A stretch of 64,000 nt of DNA from an uncultured Legionella sp. (GTDB lineage Bacteria; Pseudomonadota; Gammaproteobacteria; Legionellales; Legionellaceae), in the NCBI GenBank assembly GCA_902168255.1, contig CABHON010000009.1:50252-114251 (forward strand), written 5' to 3'. The position numbers and the translations under genes were made by a program. Within the stretch, counting starts at the first letter, position 1, and the number at the start of each line of letters is the position of its first letter. Positions 55,998 to 64,000 of the stretch are shown piece after piece. Under the pieces are notes generated by a model. It did no database searches and was not told where the DNA came from. It saw only the letters and a list, made by a program, of their open reading frames with translations.

Positions 55998-58900
55998 TTG
56001 GCTACAAGTGATTCAATGCATTCTTCTGTGCCTTTTCAAGTACAGACTGGGAGACAAGCTGGCATGCCTGCCATGAGCGATCTGTTGTCTTTATTAAAGC
56101 AGCAAGGACAAATGGAAGAGTTCGATGCTATTAAAATTGGTTTGGCTTCTTCTGACAGAATTCGTTCTTGGTCTTATGGGGAAGTCAAAAAGCCTGAAAC
56201 AATTAACTATCGTACATTTAAGCCTGAACGTGATGGCTTATTCTGTGCCAAAATTTTTGGACCAGTAAAAGATTACGAATGCTTATGTGGTAAATATAAG
56301 CGCTTAAAACACCGCGGTGTGGTCTGCGAAAAATGTGGTGTCGAATTAGCGTTAACTAAAGTACGTCGCGAGCGTATGGGGCATATTGAGTTGGCAAGTC
56401 CAGTTGCCCATATATGGTTCTTGAAGTCATTACCATCTCGTATTGGTTTGCTTCTTGACATGACCCTACGGGATATTGAAAAGATTCTTTATTTTGAAGC
56501 ATTTGTAGTCGTAGATGCTGGTTTAACTGAACTTGAAAAGGGGCAGTTATTAAATGATGAAGCTTATTTAGAAGCATTAGAACTTTATGGTGATGAATTT
56601 GATGCTCGTATGGGTGCTGATGCAATTCGTGATTTGTTAAAATCTATTGATTTGAAAGAAACCATTGCAGCAATTCGTGAAGAATTACCACGTATTTCTT
56701 CTGAAACACGCATTAAAAAGCTTACCAAGCGCTTAAAATTATTGGAAGCTTTTGAAGAATCTGGAAATCGTCCTGAGTGGATGATTATGGATGTTTTACC
56801 TGTACTTCCTCCTGATCTTCGTCCATTAGTTCCTTTAGATGGCGGTAGATTTGCGACATCTGATTTAAATGATTTATATCGTCGAGTTATCAATCGAAAT
56901 AACCGGTTAAAACGTTTATTAGATTTAAATGCACCTGACATTATTGTCCGTAATGAAAAGCGTATGCTTCAAGAAGCCGTTGATGCTTTATTAGATAATG
57001 GTCGTCGTGGTCGTGCTATTACTGGTTCTAACAAACGTCCTTTAAAATCTTTGGCTGACATGATCAAAGGTAAACAAGGTAGATTCCGCCAAAACTTATT
57101 AGGTAAGCGGGTAGACTATTCTGGGCGTTCAGTGATTGTAGTTGGTCCAACATTGAAATTACATCAATGTGGATTGCCAAAGAAAATGGCATTGGAATTA
57201 TTTAAACCATTTATTTTCAGTAAATTGGAAATGAGAGGTTTGGCTACAACCATCAAGATTGCCAAGAAAATGGTGGATCATGAAGATCCAGTAGTATGGG
57301 ATATATTAGATGAAGTAATTCGCGAACATCCTGTATTGCTAAACCGAGCCCCTACCTTACACAGACTAGGTATTCAAGCATTTGAACCTGTATTGGTTGA
57401 AGGTAAAGCGATTCAATTACATCCGCTCGTTTGTACAGCATACAACGCTGACTTTGACGGAGACCAGATGGCTGTTCACATTCCATTAACATTAGAAGCT
57501 CAGCTAGAAGCAAGGGCGTTAATGATGTCAACTAACAATATTCTTTCTCCAGCCAATGGCGAACCAATTATTGTGCCTAGTCAGGACGTTGTTTTAGGCC
57601 TATATTATTTGACTCGTGATCGTGTAAATGCGAGAGGTGAAGGTCAAGTTTTTGCAAATATTGATGAAGCACAACGTTTCTATGAAGCAGGGTTAATTGA
57701 TTTACATGCAAAAATCAAAATTCGTTTACCTGCTGGTGACAACCATGAAACCATACAGCTTGTTGAAACGACAGTTGGTCGAGCATTATTAGCTGAAGTA
57801 CTTCCAAAAGGACTGTCATTTGAATTAATTAACCGTCCAATGACGAAGAAGACAATTTCTAAACTTATTGATACGTGTTACCGTCAATTAGGCATTAAAA
57901 CCACTGTTATTTTTGCGGATCAATTAATGTATACCGGTTTTAAATATGCAACACGCGCTGGTGCTTCCATTGGCGTTGAAGACATGATTATTCCGGAAGA
58001 AAAAGCCAAAATCATTGATGAAGCCCAAGAAGAAGTAGAAGAAATTGAAGGGCAATTCCGTTCTGGTTTAGTAACCAATGGTGAACGTTACAATAAGGTA
58101 GTTGATATTTGGTCTCGCACAAATGATCAAGTGGCGAAGGCCATGATGAACAAGATTGCGAAAGAGGAAGTGAAAGATGCTAGTGGTAAAGTTACCCTTC
58201 AAGATTCTTTCAACCCAATCTTTATGATGGCTGATTCTGGTGCGCGGGGTTCTGCTGCTCAGATTCGTCAGTTAGCTGGTATGCGGGGCTTGATGGCACG
58301 TCCAGATGGCTCAATTATTGAAACACCTATTACGGCTAACTTCCGTGAAGGATTGAACGTTCTTCAATACTTCATTTCAACCCACGGAGCGCGAAAAGGT
58401 TTGGCGGATACAGCGTTAAAAACAGCGAACTCCGGTTATTTAACACGTCGTTTAGTAGACGTAGCACAAGACGTTGTTATTACTTCTTATGATTGCGGTA
58501 CTGAACAAGGCTTAATGATGTCACCTCTTATTGAGGGTGGTGATATTGTAGAACCATTAAGAGAACGTGTATTAGGTCGTGTGGCTGCAGTAGATGTTTA
58601 TTTACCTGGATCAGATGAAATTGTCGTTAAAGCAGGTACTCTTTTAGATGAAACATTGGTAGAGAAATTTGAGCATATTGGTGTTGATCAAGTATTAGTT
58701 CGTTCACCTATTAGCTGTCAAGCTCGTTTTGGTATTTGTTCTAAGTGTTATGGACGTGATTTAGCTCGTGGTCATTTGGTAAACATTGGTGAAGCAGTAG
58801 GTGTTATTGCTGCTCAATCGATTGGGGAACCGGGAACACAGTTAACCATGCGTACCTTCCACATCGGGGGGGCTGCATCACGGGCAACTGCTGTAAACAA

Positions 58901-60275
58901 TATTCAAATTAAGAACCAAGGTATTTTAAAGTTGCATAATATTAAAACAGTGCAACATAAGAGCGGTTCATTAGTTGCTGTTTCTCGTTCAGGTGAAGCA
59001 AGTATTGTGGATGAGTTCGGTCGTGAACGTGAACGTTATAAATTACCTTATGGTGCTGTATTAAGCGTCGGTGATGGCAGTGCTCTTAAAGCTGGCCAAG
59101 TCATTGCTCAATGGGATCCACATACTCACCCCGTGATTTCAGAAGTAGCAGGGTTGCTCAAATTTACTGATTTAGTAGATGGATTAACCATGAATCGTCA
59201 AACTGACGAATTAACTGGTTTGTCTAGTATTGTTGTAACTGATCCAAAACAACGTGGTTTTGCGGGTAAAGAATTACGCCCAATGATCAAGTTAGTTGAT
59301 AGCAAAGGTAAAGATATTTTCTTAGCAGGAACGAACGTACCTGCGCAGTACTATTTACCAGTAGGTGCTGTTATCAGCTTGGAAGATGGTGCTTCAGTCG
59401 GTGTGGGTGATGTTATCGCGAGAATACCTCAAGAATCATCTAAGACACGTGATATCACCGGGGGTCTACCTCGTGTGGCAGATCTTTTTGAAGCTCGTCG
59501 ACCAAAAGATGCGGCTACGATGGCTGAAATTTCTGGTATTGTCAGCTTTGGTAAAGAAACAAAAGGCAAACGCCGTTTGATTATTACTAATCCAGATGGA
59601 CAGGTTCATGAAGAAATGATTCCGAAATGGCGGCAAGTATCTGTGTTCGAAGGCGAACATGTAGAGAAAGGTGAAGTTATTGTTGATGGTCCTTTCAATG
59701 CTCATGATATTTTACGTCTATTAGGTATTTCTCAATTAGCTAACTACATTGTAAATGAAGTGCAGGATGTTTATCGTCTCCAGGGCGTTAAGATTAATGA
59801 TAAGCACATTGAAGTTATCATTCGTCAGATGTTGAGAAAGCGTTTAATTACGTTTGCAGGAGACACACGATTATTAGCAGGCGAACAAGTAGAAGAAAGC
59901 TTATTCTTAAAAGAAAATGATCGCGCACTTGCTGATAATAAAGAACCTGCTCGTGGTGTACCTATTTTACTAGGTATTACTAAGGCATCATTAGCAACTA
60001 ATTCGTTTATTTCTGCAGCCTCATTCCAAGAAACAACCCGTGTGTTAACGGAAGCGGCAGTAAGTGGTAAAACGGACGAATTACGTGGCTTGAAAGAAAA
60101 CGTAATGGTAGGCCGATTGGTTCCTGCAGGAACAGGTTTGGCATATCATTCAAACCGTCGAAACCGTCGTCGACGTATTGTGGCTCCAGTAGCACCAAAA
60201 CCAACAGTATTGGATTTGGAGCAAGCGTTACGTGATTCTCTATCAGGTGACGATGCTGGTAAAGCAGCTGAGTAA
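55998..60275 (+). CDS. rpoC: RNA polymerase beta' subunit
   Basis: 1425 residues with a TTG start following GGGGGAT. The zinc site is [22 protein letters not shown], the catalytic metal site is [12 protein letters not shown], and the second zinc site includes [19 protein letters not shown]. The trigger-loop region ([23 protein letters not shown]) is present. It is the last gene of the operon, followed by a palindrome. Confidence 0.98.
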   Translation: MATSDSMHSSVPFQVQTGRQAGMPAMSDLLSLLKQQGQMEEFDAIKIGLASSDRIRSWSYGEVKKPETINYRTFKPERDGLFCAKIFGPVKDYECLCGKYKRLKHRGVVCEKCGVELALTKVRRERMGHIELASPVAHIWFLKSLPSRIGLLLDMTLRDIEKILYFEAFVVVDAGLTELEKGQLLNDEAYLEALELYGDEFDARMGADAIRDLLKSIDLKETIAAIREELPRISSETRIKKLTKRLKLLEAFEESGNRPEWMIMDVLPVLPPDLRPLVPLDGGRFATSDLNDLYRRVINRNNRLKRLLDLNAPDIIVRNEKRMLQEAVDALLDNGRRGRAITGSNKRPLKSLADMIKGKQGRFRQNLLGKRVDYSGRSVIVVGPTLKLHQCGLPKKMALELFKPFIFSKLEMRGLATTIKIAKKMVDHEDPVVWDILDEVIREHPVLLNRAPTLHRLGIQAFEPVLVEGKAIQLHPLVCTAYNADFDGDQMAVHIPLTLEAQLEARALMMSTNNILSPANGEPIIVPSQDVVLGLYYLTRDRVNARGEGQVFANIDEAQRFYEAGLIDLHAKIKIRLPAGDNHETIQLVETTVGRALLAEVLPKGLSFELINRPMTKKTISKLIDTCYRQLGIKTTVIFADQLMYTGFKYATRAGASIGVEDMIIPEEKAKIIDEAQEEVEEIEGQFRSGLVTNGERYNKVVDIWSRTNDQVAKAMMNKIAKEEVKDASGKVTLQDSFNPIFMMADSGARGSAAQIRQLAGMRGLMARPDGSIIETPITANFREGLNVLQYFISTHGARKGLADTALKTANSGYLTRRLVDVAQDVVITSYDCGTEQGLMMSPLIEGGDIVEPLRERVLGRVAAVDVYLPGSDEIVVKAGTLLDETLVEKFEHIGVDQVLVRSPISCQARFGICSKCYGRDLARGHLVNIGEAVGVIAAQSIGEPGTQLTMRTFHIGGAASRATAVNNIQIKNQGILKLHNIKTVQHKSGSLVAVSRSGEASIVDEFGRERERYKLPYGAVLSVGDGSALKAGQVIAQWDPHTHPVISEVAGLLKFTDLVDGLTMNRQTDELTGLSSIVVTDPKQRGFAGKELRPMIKLVDSKGKDIFLAGTNVPAQYYLPVGAVISLEDGASVGVGDVIARIPQESSKTRDITGGLPRVADLFEARRPKDAATMAEISGIVSFGKETKGKRRLIITNPDGQVHEEMIPKWRQVSVFEGEHVEKGEVIVDGPFNAHDILRLLGISQLANYIVNEVQDVYRLQGVKINDKHIEVIIRQMLRKRLITFAGDTRLLAGEQVEESLFLKENDRALADNKEPARGVPILLGITKASLATNSFISAASFQETTRVLTEAAVSGKTDELRGLKENVMVGRLVPAGTGLAYHSNRRNRRRRIVAPVAPKPTVLDLEQALRDSLSGDDAGKAAE

Positions 60276-60286
60276 TCTTTCAGAAC

Positions 60287-60309
60287 TAGGGCAATCATTG
60301 ATTGCCCTA
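60287..60309 (+). terminator. Palindrome after rpoC
   Basis: TAGGGCAAT (60287-60295) and ATTGCCCTA (60301-60309) form a 9-bp stem with a 5-nt loop 12 bp after the rpoC stop. There is no T-run directly after it, so it may protect the 3' end or terminate weakly. Confidence 0.55.
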
Positions 60310-60513
60310 ACGTTATCTTACCAGGTATTTTTTAAGTATACTCAAATGATGTTCTGAAATTCTTTATGAATGTCTTTTTCTACGCTGTTTCAATATATCT
60401 AACTTGCAACTCATTTAGTTCTTTAATATATATCTCTAATTGGGGTTATCACCACCGAAAAATGCTAAAGGAGAATTTCTCCACATAGAAGAAATATTAT
60501 TCCACTACTTGAA

Positions 60514-60717
60514 GTGAATAAAATTGAAAATTGGATAAATGATAATTCTACTGACACATTACATGATGAAATATTAATTCAAAAACGAGTCTCTGAATAT
60601 GAGAGAAAAATCTGTTTTCAGCTTCTGAAATTATGTGCAATGAAGAACGCGCACTTCATTCACAGAGTTATCCCCGATTTTGTGAATAACTCTGTAAACT
60701 CACAGCAGATTCTCTAA
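60514..60717 (+). CDS. Doubtful small ORF
   Basis: 67 residues from a GTG with no good Shine-Dalgarno. The product (MNKIENWINDNSTDTLHDEI...) is helical and polar, with no recognised motif. The 10-bp inverted repeat in its 3' end and the weak start make coding doubtful; it could also be a terminator region. Confidence 0.25.
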   Translation: MNKIENWINDNSTDTLHDEILIQKRVSEYERKICFQLLKLCAMKNAHFIHRVIPDFVNNSVNSQQIL

Positions 60718-60723
60718 GAAATC

Positions 60724-61125
60724 TTAATGTCTAACACCTGGACCGGCTTTTCCCGGAGTGACACCAGCTCCTGTAGCTCCAGGGGCTAACCCAGGCAGTG
60801 CTCCAGGACCAACAGCTCCAGGAGCAACTCCAGCTGTTACACCAGGACCTGCTGCCCCAACACTAACTCCAACACCTGTAGCACCGGGTCTTGCTCCAGG
60901 TAACACTCCTGGCCCACCCGCACCTTGTGTAGTTGACTTTGCCTGCTGAGCAGGGTGTTGAGCCGCTACGGATGAAGCGGTTGTCGCTTTAGTTGCTGAT
61001 GAATCATGCACAGCAACGCTCGCCCCTGCTGCCATCGCAGCATATTGCTGACCTTCTGCAGCATAAGAAACAGAGGAAAGGCTTAATAAAACAGCTGCTA
61101 AGCCATACACAATTTTTTTGTTCAT
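60724..61125 (-). CDS. Secreted Gly/Pro/Ala-rich repeat protein
   Basis: 133 residues. The signal peptide (KKIVYGLAAVLLSLSSVSYA) is followed by an Ala/Ser/Gln stretch. The last ~65 residues consist of repeats of the form PGATGxGV, PGAVGPGALPGLAPGATG and similar, ending GPGVRH. Low-complexity Gly-Pro repeats suggest an extended secreted or surface protein. It is transcribed alone, with an AGGAATT leader before the ATG at 61125. Function unknown. Confidence 0.75.
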   Translation of the reverse strand: MNKKIVYGLAAVLLSLSSVSYAAEGQQYAAMAAGASVAVHDSSATKATTASSVAAQHPAQQAKSTTQGAGGPGVLPGARPGATGVGVSVGAAGPGVTAGVAPGAVGPGALPGLAPGATGAGVTPGKAGPGVRH

Positions 61126-61274
61126 GATAATTCCTTTATTTAATTAACTATTACAATTTATGTATAGCATAAAACTGGCCTAAAATCCATAAAACCCTTG
61201 CTATTTCTTAGCGATATTTGCTTCCATGGTGTTGCTTCTCGGACCGATGGGAGTACCCGCAAGAGAAGATGGTT

Positions 61275-62015
61275 TTAGGGTACTTTATATCCTGTTGAAG
61301 TCGAAGGTTTAATGTGTTCGATAAGTTCAGTTTCAAGCGGGACTAATATTGAAAACTGCCCTTTATCAGCTAATAGATGTACCATAAAGTTTTCTTCATT
61401 AAGGGACGAGTGTGCAATTATTCTTAACTCTGGAGAGTTGTCTTGCTGGTCAAACTTTTCCCAGATAAGTAAATTTATTTTTTGATGGGCGGCATATATT
61501 AATGCGCTTATATATCCAGGTTGAATGTGATTTAATTGTTTTAAGTATTCTAGATAAACCTCTTTATCGTCAAATGAAGCGGCAGGATGTATATTTAGCT
61601 GAGAGAAAGCGGATTGAATTTCTGCTGATAATTCTTCACGTATTTGAACATTTTCTTGTAAAGAAGATAAAATATTTATCAATTCTTCTTTTGTAGTGCC
61701 TAATGCCTCAAGCCAGGAATGATGTAGAGTAGTAGATCTCTCACAAAATTGATAAGTTTTATTAAGTAAACTACCAACATAACTGGTATTCATTTTTTGT
61801 AAAATTTGATCTAAGTAACCTGTTTTCTCCAAGCGTGGAATGAGATTATCTAGTACAAATTGTTCTATTTCGTTACGATTTAAATTCTGCTCTCCAGCTT
61901 GTTGTAGTTCTTTTATCAAATTACTAGTTAATACCTCTATTATAGCTTTTAACTTTTTTTTATCTCTTTGAGAGAATTGAAACATTTGGTAGGGATTAGT
62001 ACGTGTAGATTCCAT
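61275..62015 (-). CDS. Hypothetical protein, second gene of a two-gene operon
   Basis: 246 residues, not recognised, without a signal peptide or membrane segment. The N-terminal half is helical (RDKKKLKAIIEVLTSNLIKELQQAGEQNLNRNEIEQF). The gene starts 12 bp after the upstream gene's stop, so the two are probably co-transcribed. The C-terminus (ETELIEHIKPSTSTGYKVP) is mildly polar. A Dot/Icm substrate is possible by context only. Confidence 0.6.
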   Translation of the reverse strand: MESTRTNPYQMFQFSQRDKKKLKAIIEVLTSNLIKELQQAGEQNLNRNEIEQFVLDNLIPRLEKTGYLDQILQKMNTSYVGSLLNKTYQFCERSTTLHHSWLEALGTTKEELINILSSLQENVQIREELSAEIQSAFSQLNIHPAASFDDKEVYLEYLKQLNHIQPGYISALIYAAHQKINLLIWEKFDQQDNSPELRIIAHSSLNEENFMVHLLADKGQFSILVPLETELIEHIKPSTSTGYKVP

Positions 62016-62027
62016 TAGTTTCTCTCG

Positions 62028-63704
62028 TTAGTGGTTATCGGTTAACCTTGTTACAGAAGTGCTGCTATCTTCTTGCTCTTCACTATTTTGTAATTGAGTA
62101 GTTTGTTGTACAGATGATGCAGAAGGGTGATTCTCAGATAATATTTTGGCTTTTTTAACGGCTATTTGCAAGGGATTTTCTGAAGTATCAGCTGCAGAAT
62201 GAGTTTGCTTAAATTTTTGTAATAAAAGCGACGCAGGAACAGAAGAAGCATGATCAGAATGCCTTGACTCTGATGCTTGAATGGTTCTCTTTCTATTACG
62301 ATTCAATCGTTGGTATTCGACTACCGAGTCACTCATTATTTGTTGACGCATTTTGTTAGGAATAACATTATCTATAGCTTGTGTGGCGATGTTGGCTTTT
62401 TCTTCAATATTTTGATTATCTATGGAAGAATCACTGTCATCTGGTCTGGGTTTTGAATAAGCTTTATATTTCTCCAAGATTCCTTTTGAGAGGGTAGAAA
62501 CAATGGTTGAGCCAACCAATAACTCTTGTTGTTTCATATGTCGTGTACTACTGTCCTCTATATTAGGCGTCGCTATTGCAGCTGACATGAAAGGGGCACG
62601 CACCTGTTCTTCGATATTTCTTGACAGAGTAATTGCTAAAGGATATTTAGTACGGAACCATCCTCGTAATGCGCGAGCTAAAGGAATATCTTGATTTTGC
62701 TCGTTTTTAACCGTTAATAAAATACCATCGTTGCGGATGGCTTTTTCCCCACCAATCTCTCTTAAAAAAATCTTATAAATACCATGTGCTTTTAAATAGT
62801 CGGTGATGTTAGTGGCATGTTTGTCTAAATTATCACCGTGTCTTATTAACCAGAGGTTATCCACGCAATTATGATACTCCATATAAAAATTTTTGGTGCC
62901 GTAGTAAATACCATCCACTTGAACAAAATATCCAGGTGCGTTTTCAGGATCCTCTTCTCTTTCCATTAATTCTTTAGCAAAGAGAGAGTCCACATTCATG
63001 GCCTCAACTAGTTCTTTTTGTCTTGCTAAAATATCTTCTGATGGTTGTAAATGATCAACATCTAATTCGTTTGAAGGAAGAAATTCAGCATCTGTATATC
63101 CCATGTACCTTGTTTCTGCGGTGGTAAGGTCAGTTCCAATAGCTCTTGCTTCTCCTGCTTGAAAGTGCTCTAAAATTCCCTCTTTTTTGTAAAAGCTAAT
63201 GGTATCTTGCTCTTCTGATTCAGTCAGTAATTCTTCACGGACACCAGCTTTTTTCGTTCTATAATTCGTAAAAAAATCAATTTCACCTTTTTTTCTTTTA
63301 GGTTCTATATAGGGGGTTCGTGCCCAATTTCCAATAGTTTTATATTGAGGCCAATTATTTTTACCAGTAGGTAAACTAACCATGGCGTTAGGGCGTGGAA
63401 CCTGACCTATTAAGGCAGAGATTTCATCAAGGAGTGCCTTTTCTTGCTGATGAACATTTGGATCAGGATTAGGCCTGTTTTTAAGAACTAATGCAAAAAG
63501 ACGAACTCGTTTAAAAAAATTATAAGTTTCAGATGGCTCTGCCCCAGTAGACTGATAATATTTAATTCTTTCAAGCAGTTGTCCTAATCTCCTTGCTTGA
63601 TTATCGCCAACTCGTAAATCTGGTGTGATTAGTTTGAGAAATGCTTTATCTCTTTCAAAATCTAACTCGCTTGTCAAAAAATTATCAGGTAGTGTTAGAG
63701 GCAT
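62028..63704 (-). CDS. Hypothetical protein, possible Dot/Icm substrate
   Basis: 558 residues, not recognised. The first ~400 residues look folded, mostly helical (RRLGQLLERIKYYQSTGAEPSETYNFFKRVRLFALVLK), without a signal peptide. The C-terminal ~150 residues are polar, Ser/Gln/Asn-rich and probably disordered, and an acidic patch (NSEEQEDSSTS) lies within 20 residues of the end. Acidic (E-block-like) patches near the C-terminus are a feature of many Dot/Icm substrates. That makes this a candidate effector, but the evidence is weak. Confidence 0.6.
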   Translation of the reverse strand: MPLTLPDNFLTSELDFERDKAFLKLITPDLRVGDNQARRLGQLLERIKYYQSTGAEPSETYNFFKRVRLFALVLKNRPNPDPNVHQQEKALLDEISALIGQVPRPNAMVSLPTGKNNWPQYKTIGNWARTPYIEPKRKKGEIDFFTNYRTKKAGVREELLTESEEQDTISFYKKEGILEHFQAGEARAIGTDLTTAETRYMGYTDAEFLPSNELDVDHLQPSEDILARQKELVEAMNVDSLFAKELMEREEDPENAPGYFVQVDGIYYGTKNFYMEYHNCVDNLWLIRHGDNLDKHATNITDYLKAHGIYKIFLREIGGEKAIRNDGILLTVKNEQNQDIPLARALRGWFRTKYPLAITLSRNIEEQVRAPFMSAAIATPNIEDSSTRHMKQQELLVGSTIVSTLSKGILEKYKAYSKPRPDDSDSSIDNQNIEEKANIATQAIDNVIPNKMRQQIMSDSVVEYQRLNRNRKRTIQASESRHSDHASSVPASLLLQKFKQTHSAADTSENPLQIAVKKAKILSENHPSASSVQQTTQLQNSEEQEDSSTSVTRLTDNH

Positions 63705-63923
63705 AATAAATTCCGCTACATTGTATCGATAAAAAATATTACTGTATTAAAAAAATATAAGCAAATTTTAATATAAAAGTTTCTATTCACTAAGTTAAAA
63801 ATTACCTATCAGATTTTGGTTTAGACTTTCATGCTACTTTCTTTCTGAAACCAGTTGTTTGCAGAAGGTAAAAGTCTATTACTGCTCAAACGAGTATTAC
63901 TATTTATTAACCTATTCGGAAAC
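63705..63923. other. Terminal AT-rich genomic sequence upstream of the last gene
   Basis: 219 bp of AT-rich sequence that should hold the promoter of the minus-strand operon. I see no open frame or clear promoter. Genomic sequence probably ends at 63923, where the adapter begins. Confidence 0.5.
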
Positions 63924-64000
63924 CTGTCTCTTATACACATCTCCGAGCCCACGAGACCGTACTAGATCTCGTATGCCGTCTTCTGCTTGAAAAAAAAAAA
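63924..64000 (+). other. Illumina Nextera adapter plus P7 tail (assembly contamination)
   Basis: CTGTCTCTTATACACATCT (63924-63942) is the Nextera mosaic end. CCGAGCCCACGAGAC completes the read-through adapter. CGTACTAG (63958-63965) is an 8-base i7 index. ATCTCGTATGCCGTCTTC, continuing to 63989, is the P7 sequence, and 11 A follow. This is synthetic sequence from an untrimmed read at a contig end. Confidence 0.98.

Larger units (their letters stand above)
60276..60723. other. Intergenic region downstream of rpoC
   Basis: 448 bp, AT-rich. It holds the rpoC palindrome, a possible short ORF (60514-60717), and a perfect 10-bp inverted repeat, ACAGAGTTAT/ATAACTCTGT, at about 60662-60695 near the end of that ORF. 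Otherwise nothing clear is seen. Confidence 0.4.

Noticed and set aside
60758..60949. Antisense Pro/Ala-rich frame
   Set aside because: It is the complement of the Gly/Pro repeats of the secreted protein at 60724-61125, which has a signal peptide.

Overview
The window comes from a low-GC gammaproteobacterium of the order Legionellales (Legionella/Coxiella relatives). The diagnostic evidence is a contiguous Dot/Icm type IVB secretion cluster (icmN-M-L-K-E-G-C-D-D-J-B, 22.9-35.6 kb) sitting among housekeeping genes of gammaproteobacterial type (gyrA, rpoD, rpsO-pnp, ftsYEX, zipA, rho, rplKAJL-rpoBC). I cannot name the genus. The tandem icmD copies and the position of the cluster beside murF-mraY do not match the Legionella pneumophila order as I know it.

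Layout. 0-3 kb is an accessory patch. It holds a truncated secreted-protein gene at the edge and a 1.7-kb element in which one AAA-type ATPase gene is bounded by 205-bp, almost perfect inverted repeats carrying iterated GGCTC boxes. The element seems to split a small gene, and a dispersed palindromic repeat follows. 3-14 kb: a large polytopic membrane protein, gyrA, then divergent rpoD, rpsO, pnp and djlA. 14-17 kb: a hypothetical gene, a second polytopic membrane protein and rnhA. 16.8-22.8 kb: ftsY-ftsE-ftsX, zipA, murF, mraY (division and murein precursor synthesis). 22.9-35.6 kb: Dot/Icm genes for outer-membrane, core, inner-membrane and ATPase parts. 35.6-47.4 kb: a third polytopic protein, a Usp protein, prs, trxA, rho, an Fre-like reductase, a fourth polytopic protein (clear paralogue of the one at 3-5.4 kb), DUF1398 and DUF2243 proteins, umuDC and a secreted NlpC/P60 peptidase. 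47.7-60.3 kb: tRNA-Tyr, -Gly, -Thr and -Trp, then secE, nusG, rplK, rplA, rplJ, rplL, rpoB and rpoC; tufB is missing from its usual place. 60.3-63.7 kb: a secreted Gly/Pro-rich protein and a two-gene operon of unknown proteins that could be Dot/Icm substrates.

The last 77 bases (63924-64000) are not genomic. They match an Illumina Nextera adapter, an 8-base index and the P7 tail followed by poly-A, so the window ends at an untrimmed contig end.

How the genes work together. The Dot/Icm block encodes much of one envelope-spanning machine: lipoprotein DotK, DotH and DotG of the core, DotF, inner-membrane DotI/DotJ, small membrane proteins DotE/DotP, the coupling-complex protein DotN and the VirB4-like ATPase DotO. 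The other Dot/Icm genes must lie elsewhere. A hairpin followed by a good sigma-70 promoter between the two icmD copies suggests that icmD2-icmJ-icmB can be transcribed separately. The most interesting items are the ATPase/inverted-repeat element, the duplicated icmD with its own promoter, the nested Cys-bounded repeats of IcmE/DotG, a 110-bp dispersed repeat (one copy inside the nusG-rplK gap), and a palindromic operator before umuDC that is not a canonical LexA box.
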